Positions 50,663 to 59,208 of a stretch of 64,000 nt of DNA are shown piece after piece. The notes under the pieces were generated by a model, which was given only the letters and a program-made list of their open reading frames with translations, made no database searches and had not been told where the DNA came from. The position numbers and the translations under genes were made by a program. This stretch comes from SVTX01 sp045612105 (GTDB taxonomy: Bacteria; Bacillota; Clostridia; Oscillospirales; CAG-272). Numbering within the stretch: the stretch's first letter is position 1; the number at the start of each line of letters is the position of its first letter. Location: assembly GCA_045612105.1 (NCBI GenBank), contig JAZKYL010000045.1:1-64000 (forward strand), in the 5' to 3' direction.

Positions 50663-53443
50663 ATGAAGAAGATGAGCATCCGCAATTATATTGCGATTAT
50701 CTGCATCATCGTCAGCGTAATGCTGATCGCTTGTGCCTGCACAAAAGAACCTGCAGAGACCACAAGTGAAACCACCGCAGCTAACACTACTGTTGCAACT
50801 ACCGAGGAAACCACCGAGGAAAAAACAGAAGCTGCTGAAAAGGTTACTTACAAGGTAACCGTTGTAGACGAGAACGGCGCACCTCTCGCAGGCGCAAACG
50901 TTCAGCTCTGCAGTGACACCTGCGTTCCCGGCGCTACCGACGCAAACGGCGTAGCAACCTTCACCCTCGAAGAAGCTGATTACACCGTTAAGGTAGTACT
51001 CGAAGGCTACAACGCAGCAGAGGCAACCTTCGCTGAAGGCAAGACCGAGGTTACGGTAACCCTTACCAAGGTAGCATCTGAGACCACTGAGGATGAGACA
51101 ACCAAGTCCGAGACCACCGAGTCTGAGGTTGAGACCACCGAGTCCGAGACCGAGACCACCGAGTCCGAGTCCGAGACCACTGAGACCGAAACCGAGGCTC
51201 CCCTTGGTTCTCTTGAGAACCCCATCATAGTTGACTTTGCATGGAGCGACGAGGATGCTGCCGCAAAGGCAACTGTAAAGGTTCCCGCAAACACCACTTA
51301 CTACTTCAGCTCCTACAGCAACATCGGCGGCATGCTTCTCAGCATCAACAAGGGTGAGGCTACTCTCCTCGAGGGCAGCATGTTTAACCCCCCCGTATTC
51401 TCTATTGAGAATGCAACCGACGCTGAGGCTGAGTACGCTCTTGTTCTTACTTATCCTATAGGTTCTTATATGAACCCCGAAGCTATCTTCAACGCTTCTT
51501 CCATCGTTGTTGACCTCGCTGAAGGCAATAATCAGGGATACTACTACAGATGGTTTACCCGCACCGAGGGTACTCTTGTCTTCACTTGCCCCGCAATCGA
51601 GGGTGTTGAGTATGATGTAATCCTTATCAACACTAACTCTTTCGCTATGGCATATCTCTCCGATAGCAATGATAGAACCGTTTCTATTGAAGTTGCTGCC
51701 GGCGACCAGGTTATCATCCAGGTAGTTACTCTTCCCGATGCTGAGTGGAACTATCCCGCACTCGAGACCACCCTTGAAGGTGAATTTATTGACCCCGTAG
51801 GTTCTCAGATGAACCCCGTGATTGTTTACAATCCTCAGAACATTGTTGTTGATATCGCTGAAGGCAACAACCAGGGTGTCTACTATAGCTGGACTACTCG
51901 CAAAGCAGGTACCTTTACCGTTACCTGCCCCGCAGTTGACGGTGTTAATTACGAAGTTATTCTTCAGAATTTGACCACTCTGAAATACGCTTGGCTCTCC
52001 GAGAGCGATAATGAAACCGTTTCCCTCGACGTAGCTGCCGGCGACACGGTTATTATCCAGGTAGTTGCTATTCCCGTAAGTGTTTCCGAAACCGAGTGGA
52101 ACTATCCCGCACTCAAGGCAACACTTAACGGTGTGTTTGCTGCTCCCGTAGGTACTGAGTTGAACCCCGAAGCTATTTTCAATGCAGAAAACGTTATTGT
52201 TAACGTTCCTGCAGGTCAGGGCAACTACTTCTACAGCTGGTATTCTCGCGCAGAAGGTGTTCTTACCTTTACCTGCCCCACTGTTGAAGGCGTTGCTTAC
52301 GACGTTGAGCTTAAGAATATGACCACCTCCAGAAAGGCTTGGCTCTCCGAGAGCGAGGATGGAACCGTTTCCATCGACGTTGCTGCCGGTGATGAAGTTG
52401 TCATCAAGATAGCTGTTGTTCCCGTTAAGGTTTCCGATACCGAGTATAGCTACCCCGCACTTGAGACTGCTCTTACAGGTTCCTTCATCTACCCCTTGAG
52501 AACTATGAACAACCCCATCGTTATCGAGAACATCGCAGATGCGATCACTGCTAACGTTCCCGCTAACACCGAAGTATACTACAAGTGGTACAACACCGAA
52601 GGTGATGGCGTTATCGCAGTAACAACTGCTACTGAAAACGCTTGCCTTACCGTAAACAACCTTACTCAGAACATCTACGGCGATCTCGTTGAAGGTGCAG
52701 GCACAGCTTACACCACCGGCGCATATGGCGATGAGATCCAGATCGTAGTAAGCACCATTAAGGATATGGAGACCTGGACTTCTCCCGCAGGCGAAGTTGC
52801 ATTCTCTATCGCAGTAACCCCCGCTACGAATGTTATGTCCGAGTCTCTTGAGATCACCGTTGAACCCGGCGTTCCTCAGATGTTCACAGGCTTTATGCTC
52901 GGCGGTAAGCAGATCAACATCGCTAACGCAAGCGGTCTTATCGTAAGACACAACGGCGAAGTATTCTTCTGCGACGCAGAAAGCAATATCACCGGTCTTC
53001 TCACAGGTGGCAGAATGGGAGCTACTTTCGCTATTTATAACAACAGCGACGCTGCTGTTACCGTTACCGTTACCTTCACCGATCCCGTAGGCTCTTGGAA
53101 TAACCCCGCAGAGCTTGTTATCGGTGAGAACTCCGCTAATATCGGCGAAAATGCTCAGGGTTACATCTACACCTACACCGCAACCGAGGCAGGTACTCTT
53201 AGCATTACTATGCCTACCGATTCTCAGTGGAGTTATGCCATCAATAACTTGACTGCAGGCACATACGGCGATACTCAGTGGTCCGACAGCGATCCCGTTG
53301 TTAACCCCGGTACCGTAACCGTTAATGCAGGCGACGAGATTCAGGTCATCATAAACACTTATGATGCAGAGAATATGTTCGGTACTCCCGCAGGCACTAT
53401 CACCTTCACTGCTGAGTTCGTTGCAGCTTCTGCTCAGGAATAA
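50663..53443 (+). CDS. lipoprotein with SpaA-like domain and tandem beta repeats
   Basis: A 926-aa lipoprotein: signal peptide with LIAC lipobox, Thr/Glu-rich linker, and a carboxypeptidase-regulatory/SpaA-like domain (TYKVTVVDENGAPLAGANVQL). A second (TE)n linker follows. Then come three close repeats of about 115 residues (MNPEAIFNA ... YYWYSR-EGTLxFTCPxVEGV ... VSIDVAAGDEVVI) and three diverged ones. The repeat resembles bacterial pre-peptidase C-terminal-like beta sandwiches. No catalytic motif is visible, so a structural or ligand-binding surface role is likely. GGAGG precedes the ATG. Codon use is strongly biased, suggesting high expression. Confidence 0.75.
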   Translation: MKKMSIRNYIAIICIIVSVMLIACACTKEPAETTSETTAANTTVATTEETTEEKTEAAEKVTYKVTVVDENGAPLAGANVQLCSDTCVPGATDANGVATFTLEEADYTVKVVLEGYNAAEATFAEGKTEVTVTLTKVASETTEDETTKSETTESEVETTESETETTESESETTETETEAPLGSLENPIIVDFAWSDEDAAAKATVKVPANTTYYFSSYSNIGGMLLSINKGEATLLEGSMFNPPVFSIENATDAEAEYALVLTYPIGSYMNPEAIFNASSIVVDLAEGNNQGYYYRWFTRTEGTLVFTCPAIEGVEYDVILINTNSFAMAYLSDSNDRTVSIEVAAGDQVIIQVVTLPDAEWNYPALETTLEGEFIDPVGSQMNPVIVYNPQNIVVDIAEGNNQGVYYSWTTRKAGTFTVTCPAVDGVNYEVILQNLTTLKYAWLSESDNETVSLDVAAGDTVIIQVVAIPVSVSETEWNYPALKATLNGVFAAPVGTELNPEAIFNAENVIVNVPAGQGNYFYSWYSRAEGVLTFTCPTVEGVAYDVELKNMTTSRKAWLSESEDGTVSIDVAAGDEVVIKIAVVPVKVSDTEYSYPALETALTGSFIYPLRTMNNPIVIENIADAITANVPANTEVYYKWYNTEGDGVIAVTTATENACLTVNNLTQNIYGDLVEGAGTAYTTGAYGDEIQIVVSTIKDMETWTSPAGEVAFSIAVTPATNVMSESLEITVEPGVPQMFTGFMLGGKQINIANASGLIVRHNGEVFFCDAESNITGLLTGGRMGATFAIYNNSDAAVTVTVTFTDPVGSWNNPAELVIGENSANIGENAQGYIYTYTATEAGTLSITMPTDSQWSYAINNLTAGTYGDTQWSDSDPVVNPGTVTVNAGDEIQVIINTYDAENMFGTPAGTITFTAEFVAASAQE

Positions 53444-53478
53444 TTTCCTGCAAAACAATAAATAAAACATTACATTTT

Positions 53479-53508
53479 CTCCCAACGGGCAACCGTTGGG
53501 AGTTTTTT
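53479..53508 (+). terminator. Rho-independent terminator
   Basis: A 10-bp perfect stem (53479-53488 with 53493-53502), loop GCAA, then six T. Confidence 0.92.
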
Positions 53509-53539
53509 GTTCACTGCTCTTCAAAGTTTCAAAAAGCTA

Positions 53540-53568
53540 TTGATTTTAGCACAGATCTATGGTACAAT
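53540..53568 (+). promoter_or_regulatory. promoter of the redox membrane gene pair
   Basis: TTGATT (53540-53545), 17 bases, TACAAT (53563-53568), about 48 bp upstream of the ATG at 53616. Confidence 0.65.
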
Positions 53569-53615
53569 ATATAGTGGATTTGTATTGCTAAATATCATCC
53601 GAAAGGACTATGTAA

Positions 53616-54404
53616 ATGACGAATAAAACTTTGAAAAAAATATATTTCGCATACGGTATATTGCTCTCTGCCCTCTTGATCATATCGGGAGTGCTTTTGA
53701 TAATTTCCTGCGTAAGTATATATAATATCGGCGACGAGCCCTTCACCCCCGAAAATATCTCCGCGGCATTTGAGAAAATCAATGTCCCCGTGTATATCAC
53801 CCTCGGCGCGGTCTTGCTCGGCGCACTTTTAAAGATTGCCCTTCCCCCGGAAAAAGAAAAAGCAAAAGCCAAAATGAGCGAAAAAGCCACCCTCGCCCGT
53901 CTTGAAAAAAAGCTTGATAAAGAGACCTGCGATAAAGAACTTTCGGAAACGCTTGCAAAAAGCAAAAAGCTGTTAGCTGTTATTAAGATCGCCATAGCCG
54001 CATTAACCGCAGCATTGGCTATTCCCTCTCTGCTATTTGTTTTCAACCTCAATAACTTTACACTCAAGACTAACGAAAGCGTTATGGCGGCTTGCACTTA
54101 CATCCTCCCCTGGGCATTTATAGCAGCAGGACTTCTCGTGGGATATTCTTACATCGAAAAAGCTATCCTGAACAGACAGATCGCACTCTTGAAGCCCGAG
54201 GTGGCAAAGCACAACTTGAAAATAACCGAACAAACCGAATGTAAATGCTGCAAGAAAAAGCGAGAGACAAATCTCCTTATAGCAAGACTTGTGATCCTCT
54301 TCTTGGCAGTAGGACTTATAATCGCAGGTATATTCAACGGCGGTATGGCAGACGTGCTTGCGAAAGCGGTCAATATCTGCACCGAGTGCATCGGTTTAGG
54401 TTAA
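53616..54404 (+). CDS. membrane protein with C-terminal CD1871A-type CxxC segment
   Basis: A 262-aa membrane protein with five hydrophobic segments. The last 45 residues (RLVILFLAVGLIIAGIFNGG ... VNICTECIGLG) match the short CD1871A family, which ends in a CxxC-containing tail and normally stands alone at about 45-60 residues. Here it is fused to a larger four-helix membrane domain carrying a cytoplasmic CKCCKKK cluster. It lies 16 bases before the NapH-like ferredoxin gene, so the two are co-expressed and probably exchange electrons or thiols. Confidence 0.75.
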   Translation: MTNKTLKKIYFAYGILLSALLIISGVLLIISCVSIYNIGDEPFTPENISAAFEKINVPVYITLGAVLLGALLKIALPPEKEKAKAKMSEKATLARLEKKLDKETCDKELSETLAKSKKLLAVIKIAIAALTAALAIPSLLFVFNLNNFTLKTNESVMAACTYILPWAFIAAGLLVGYSYIEKAILNRQIALLKPEVAKHNLKITEQTECKCCKKKRETNLLIARLVILFLAVGLIIAGIFNGGMADVLAKAVNICTECIGLG

Positions 54405-54420
54405 AGAGAGGTATAGCGAT

Positions 54421-56019
54421 ATGAATAAAATAAAAGCTTGGTTTAAAAACCGCCTACCCTCAAAGCGCAGACTTATACAGATCTACGCCATGCTCCTGTT
54501 CAACGCAAACCTCAAGGGCTTCAAAACGGGTAAGATCTACACTGGTTCGCTGAAAAATATGTGTACCCCGGGACTTAACTGCTACTCCTGTCCCGGTGCT
54601 TCGGGCGCGTGTCCTCTGGGAGCACTTCAAAACTCCCTCGCCAGCAGCGGAAAGACTGCCCCCTACTTCGTTTTCGGCATTATTATGCTCTACGGACTCC
54701 TTTTCGGTCGTTGGATCTGCGGATTTCTCTGCCCCTTCGGTCTTATTCAGGAGCTTTTACATAAGATTCCGACTCCCAAACTGAAAAAAGGCAGGATTAC
54801 ACGGGTATTATCCTATTTTAAGTACGTAATTTTTGTATTTTTCGTTGTTATATTGCCAATAGCCTACGCATTCAGAAACTTCCCGCTTCCGGGCTTCTGT
54901 AAGTATATTTGCCCCGCAGGAACTCTTGAGGGTGCTATGGGTCTGCTCTCAAATAGCGTAAACGAAGGCTATCTCGCTATGTTAGGTCCCCTTTTCACCT
55001 GGAAATTCCTGCTTATGGTCTCCTTTTTGGTGGCTTGCGTCTTTGTCTACCGACTTTTCTGCCGTTTCATATGCCCCCTCGGCGCGATCTACGGATTCTT
55101 CAATAAAATATCCTTTGTCGGCGTTAAGGTAGACGAAAAAAGCTGTACCGATTGCGGTATCTGTGTAAATAAATGTAAAATGGATATAGCGCACGTGGGT
55201 GACCACGAGTGTATCTTCTGCGGCGAATGTATCGACGTCTGCCCTACGAAGGCTATCAGCTGGAAGGGCTCGAAATTCGTTATGTCCACAGGTCTCGATG
55301 AGCTTGACGACAAGGACAGCGAGAAAAACAAGGCACTTATGAAGGAAAGAAACGCAAGGATCAAAAAGCGCAACGGAATTATAAAGACCGTTACCGCGAT
55401 CATTATGGTAGCCGTCCTTGCTACAGCCTTGATCTACTATAATTTCATCGACGGCAAAGACCAAACTCCCCCCATTATTACCGAGGAAAGTGAGTCTGAA
55501 ACTCAAGGTGAAAGCACTCCCGATAAGCCCCAAAAGCCTGCCGTTGGCACGTCTGTAGGTAATCTCTTCCCCGATACCGACGTAGAGATCTTCGGCAGAG
55601 ACGAAAAGCTTCCCATAGACTCGCTTCGCGGCAAGACCGTAGTGCTGAACTTCTGGTTCACTACCTGCGGCCCCTGTATCGAGGAATTGCCTCACTTCTA
55701 CGACGTGGCGGCTGAATATTCCGACGACGTAACGGTGATCGCCGTTCATATCGAGCAAAGAAACGTAAACGTCACCAAATGGATAGCCGAGTCCGATCAC
55801 CCCGAGTGGAGCGACGGAACTATGCTTATCGGCTGGGATAGCGGCGAAGAATATAAAAAGCTCTTCTCGCTCCAGGTATTCCCCACCACTATCATAATCG
55901 ACAGAAACGGTGTCATCACCGACAAATTCTTCAAGCCTTTGAAGAAAGACCAGCTTGTTGATGCCATTGAAAAGGCTATGGCTAACGGCTACGAGGAAGA
56001 AATCGAAACGGAAGAATAA
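54421..56019 (+). CDS. NapH-like ferredoxin membrane protein fused to a TlpA thioredoxin domain
   Basis: A 532-aa protein. Residues 1-230 are a NapH/CcoG-like membrane domain with four helices and cysteine motifs (CYSCPGASGACPLG, CGFLCPFG, CKYICPAG, CRFICPLG). Two [4Fe-4S] ferredoxin motifs follow (Cys242/245/248/252 and 264/267/270/274). After another helix (323-341) and a Ser/Glu linker comes an extracytoplasmic TlpA domain with CGPC (416-419). The arrangement moves electrons from the cytoplasm through Fe-S clusters to an external thioredoxin, which may reduce partners such as the TlpA-like lipoprotein at 44602. Confidence 0.88.
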   Translation: MNKIKAWFKNRLPSKRRLIQIYAMLLFNANLKGFKTGKIYTGSLKNMCTPGLNCYSCPGASGACPLGALQNSLASSGKTAPYFVFGIIMLYGLLFGRWICGFLCPFGLIQELLHKIPTPKLKKGRITRVLSYFKYVIFVFFVVILPIAYAFRNFPLPGFCKYICPAGTLEGAMGLLSNSVNEGYLAMLGPLFTWKFLLMVSFLVACVFVYRLFCRFICPLGAIYGFFNKISFVGVKVDEKSCTDCGICVNKCKMDIAHVGDHECIFCGECIDVCPTKAISWKGSKFVMSTGLDELDDKDSEKNKALMKERNARIKKRNGIIKTVTAIIMVAVLATALIYYNFIDGKDQTPPIITEESESETQGESTPDKPQKPAVGTSVGNLFPDTDVEIFGRDEKLPIDSLRGKTVVLNFWFTTCGPCIEELPHFYDVAAEYSDDVTVIAVHIEQRNVNVTKWIAESDHPEWSDGTMLIGWDSGEEYKKLFSLQVFPTTIIIDRNGVITDKFFKPLKKDQLVDAIEKAMANGYEEEIETEE

Positions 56020-56048
56020 ATTGCAAATTAGCGGTGAGTTTGTTTTTT

Positions 56049-56429
56049 GTTCATTTTCTTTCCGCGTCGAAAGAAAACGAACCAAAAGAACGCCGCATAA
56101 GGGAAAGAGGGTCTTGAAAAATCAAAAGCAGCAAGCCGCATTTGATTTTTCTGCGACATCCTCTCTCCCCTATGAACCCCACTCACTTGTCGGCTTAGCC
56201 GACTTTTCCGTAAAGAAAACTTCTTTAAATATAAGAAAAACTCTGCCGTTGCAAGTTATATGCTCATCAACCAACAGCAGGGGTTGGGATTTTTAAGGGG
56301 GGGATATGCAGAAAATTCGGGCATTCATTATAGATAATTAAGTATCTTATTGCCGAATTTTCCAATCTCCCCAGCCCTTAAACGGCGTTTCTTTTGTAAC
56401 TTTTCTTGTCGCTGATGACAAGAAAAGTT
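56049..56429. repeat. MITE-like element with hairpin-tipped terminal inverted repeats
   Basis: The two ends (56069-56103 and 56375-56408) are inverted repeats of about 34 bp with roughly 75 percent identity, including AAAAGAACGCCG/GGCGTTTCTTTT and AAGGG/CCCTT. Each end also carries its own hairpin (56049-56082; 56398-56429). Internal hairpins include GTCGGCTTAGCCGAC and GAAAATTCGGGCA/TGCCGAATTTTC. No protein is encoded. This accounts for most of the gap between 56020 and 56482. Confidence 0.65.
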
Positions 56430-56482
56430 AGTACAACACACCGATAAATCAAAATTTGAAAATTAAGAAAGGAGGAAAATCA

Positions 56483-59101
56483 ATGAAAAAGAAGCTGACC
56501 ATAGGCATTTTAGCCCACGTTGACGCGGGTAAGACTACCCTTTCAGAAGCTCTGCTCTATATTTCGGGCAGAATACGAACTCTCGGCAGAGTAGATCATA
56601 AAAACACATATCTTGATACAAATGCCGTGGAACGTGAACGCGGAATAACGATTTTTTCAAAGCAAGCGCGCTTTTCAAGCGAAAACTGCGATTTTATCCT
56701 CCTTGACACCCCGGGTCACGTGGATTTTTCTGCCGAAGCCGAGCGCGTGCTTTCTCTTCTTGACTATGCCATTCTTGTAGTCAGCGCGCCCGATGGAGTG
56801 CAGAATCATACGAGGACTCTCTGGCAGTTGCTAGAAATATATAACGTACCCACGTTTATCTTCGTAAATAAGACCGACGTTTCAATAAAGCTCACCGAGG
56901 ATATTGAATCCGAGCTGTCGAAGATCCTATCCCCTTTTTGCGTAGGATTCTACGAAAAACAGACCAAGAGCGAGCTTGACGAAAAGCTTGCTATGGCAAA
57001 CGAGGACTTTTTAGAAGCCTTTCTCGCAGGCGAGGAGATAGACGACAGCGATATCGCCTCTCTCATATCCACAAGACGGCTCTTCCCCGTCCTCTTCGGC
57101 TCGGCTCTCCGAATGAACGGCATCGACTTCCTCCTTGACACCATCGATAAATATACCCTCGCCCCGATCTACGATACGGAAAGGTTCGGTGCCAGAGTAT
57201 TCAAGATAGCAAGAGTAGGCTCGACTCGCCTGACCTATATGAAGATCACGGGTGGAACCCTCTCTGCACGAGATGAATTAACCTACACTTGTGAAAATAA
57301 ACGATATGTTGAGAAGGTCTCTCAAATTCGACTGTATTCAGGCGAAAAGTTTGAACAATCAGAGCAGGTTTGCGCGGGTGAAATATGCGCCGTTTTAGGA
57401 CTATCTGCTACTTTTTCGGGCCTCGGACTCGGTATCGAAAGCGACGGAGACCGCCCGATCCTGGAACCGGTTTTGTCTTATAGAATAAGCCTCCCCGAAG
57501 GGTGCGATCCCATGCTCTATTATCCTAAGCTCAAAGAGCTTGAAGAAGAAGAGCCTTCCCTTCATTTAAGCTGGAATTCAGAGCTTGCGGAGATCGAAGC
57601 AAGGCTTATGGGCGAGATACAGATCGACCTCTTGAAAAGGCTCATAGCAGAAAGGTTTTCCATCGATTGTACCCTTGATGCGGGCAGGATTTTGTACAAA
57701 GAAAAGATAGAAAAAAAGGCAATCGGAGTAGGACATTTTGAGCCTCTGCGCCACTATGCCGAGGTCCAACTCCTCCTCGAACCCCAACCCAAAGGCACAG
57801 GCCTTATCTTCGATACAAGGCTTCCCGAAAACCTTCTCGACCTGAATTGGCAAAGGCTAATTTTATCTCATCTCTATGAAAAAGATCACCGCGGCACGCA
57901 GATAGGCGCACTTTTGACCGACACAAAAATCACTTTAGTCGCAGGGAAAGCACATTTAAAGCATACCGAAGGCGGCGACTTCCGCGAAGCAACTCTCCGC
58001 GCTGTCCGTCACGGGCTTATGAAAGGCGGATGTACCCTACTTGAGCCATATTATAAATTCCGTCTTGAGATACCGCAAAGCCTTGTGGGAAAAGCGATGT
58101 CAGATCTTCAGGCAAGGTGCGCGGATTTTGAGATCGAGTCCTCAAGTGCCGCCTCGGACACGTCTTTTGGCAGGCTCTCAGGCGAGGCTTTCGTGACAAT
58201 TTCCGGAAGAGGCCCCGTCTCGACGCTTCACGACTACACCCGCGAGGTCATCTCCTACACTCGCGGCGAAGGCAAGCTTTCTTGCGTGAGCGACGGATAT
58301 GAGCCTTGCCACAATGCCGAGGAAGTGATCGCAAGCGTTGGCTACGATCCCGAGGGAGACCTTGCAAATACTCCGCATTCGGTCTTTTGCGACCACGGCG
58401 CGGGATTTGTGGTAAACTGGCGCGAGGTGGACGGCTACAAGCACCTTGATCCCGGTATTTCCCTTTCGGATAAAGGCGAAACTGTAATCCCAAGAGTGAC
58501 TACACTAGCAAGAAAATACCGCATCAGCGACGAGGAGCTTGAGGCTATAATGCTCCGTGAGTTCGGTCCCATTAAGCGCAGACAATATAAAGAGCCCAAG
58601 AGCATTTCAGCAAAGGAAGAAAAAAAACAGCACCGCCCCAAGGTGATAAAGCCTATGCGGAATATGGTGATAATAGACGGCTACAATCTGATATATTCCT
58701 GGGAAAGTCTCAAAAAAACCGCCGATTTCAGTCTTGAAAAAGCACGTGACGAGCTTATGGACATTCTCTCAAGCTACGTGGCATATACAAAAATCGAGCT
58801 TTTGCTTGTTTTCGACGCATATCTCGTCAAGGACGGCGAGGGCTCGGAATTTATGCGCGACGGCTTCAAGGTGGTCTACACCAAGGCTGACCAGACCGCC
58901 GACGCTTATATTGAAAAGGTAATGCACGATCTGGGACCCGATTACAGTATCAGAATGGTAACGGGTGACAGACTGCTTCAATTCTCTGCCGTTCATTCGG
59001 GTATTTTGCGTATGACTGCACAGGAATTCATCGACGAGCTGACGAAGGTCGGCAACGAGATCACCGCATTCATAAAAAAGCTGACCGAGAGTCAGGACTG
59101 A
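56483..59101 (+). CDS. EF-G/Tet(M)-like GTPase fused to a NYN (YacP-like) domain
   Basis: An 872-aa protein. The N-terminal 650 residues follow the ribosomal-protection/EF-G layout: G1 AHVDAGKTT (11-19), switch RERGITI, G3 DTPGHVD, G4 NKTD, then domains II to V. From about residue 725 a NYN nuclease-like domain begins (MVIIDGYNLIYSW ... LLVFDAYLV ... KADQTADAYIEKV), as in YacP/Rae1-type ribosome-associated nucleases. GGAGG precedes the ATG at 56483; an upstream in-frame start is less likely. It could confer tetracycline protection, but the fusion suggests a ribosome-rescue or mRNA-cleavage role. Resistance cannot be claimed from sequence. Confidence 0.85.
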   Translation: MKKKLTIGILAHVDAGKTTLSEALLYISGRIRTLGRVDHKNTYLDTNAVERERGITIFSKQARFSSENCDFILLDTPGHVDFSAEAERVLSLLDYAILVVSAPDGVQNHTRTLWQLLEIYNVPTFIFVNKTDVSIKLTEDIESELSKILSPFCVGFYEKQTKSELDEKLAMANEDFLEAFLAGEEIDDSDIASLISTRRLFPVLFGSALRMNGIDFLLDTIDKYTLAPIYDTERFGARVFKIARVGSTRLTYMKITGGTLSARDELTYTCENKRYVEKVSQIRLYSGEKFEQSEQVCAGEICAVLGLSATFSGLGLGIESDGDRPILEPVLSYRISLPEGCDPMLYYPKLKELEEEEPSLHLSWNSELAEIEARLMGEIQIDLLKRLIAERFSIDCTLDAGRILYKEKIEKKAIGVGHFEPLRHYAEVQLLLEPQPKGTGLIFDTRLPENLLDLNWQRLILSHLYEKDHRGTQIGALLTDTKITLVAGKAHLKHTEGGDFREATLRAVRHGLMKGGCTLLEPYYKFRLEIPQSLVGKAMSDLQARCADFEIESSSAASDTSFGRLSGEAFVTISGRGPVSTLHDYTREVISYTRGEGKLSCVSDGYEPCHNAEEVIASVGYDPEGDLANTPHSVFCDHGAGFVVNWREVDGYKHLDPGISLSDKGETVIPRVTTLARKYRISDEELEAIMLREFGPIKRRQYKEPKSISAKEEKKQHRPKVIKPMRNMVIIDGYNLIYSWESLKKTADFSLEKARDELMDILSSYVAYTKIELLLVFDAYLVKDGEGSEFMRDGFKVVYTKADQTADAYIEKVMHDLGPDYSIRMVTGDRLLQFSAVHSGILRMTAQEFIDELTKVGNEITAFIKKLTESQD

Positions 59102-59208
59102 CGGAAAAGCACTCCACCGTGGGAGCTTTATTGTCAATAACATCAACAAGTCACTATTTTAGTGATATAATCAATCTAAACAAAATTCCCTTTAAGGAGA
59201 AAGAACAA

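Noticed and set aside
50648..53524. 958-codon open frame antisense to the beta-repeat lipoprotein
   Set aside because: It mirrors the repeats and strong codon bias of the plus-strand gene. It has no ribosome site and its translation shows only low-complexity Cys/Gly/Asn repeats.
56483..59101. Acquired tetracycline-resistance gene
   Set aside because: It has a fused NYN domain, chromosomal context and no mobility genes at its flanks; the family resemblance alone does not show resistance.
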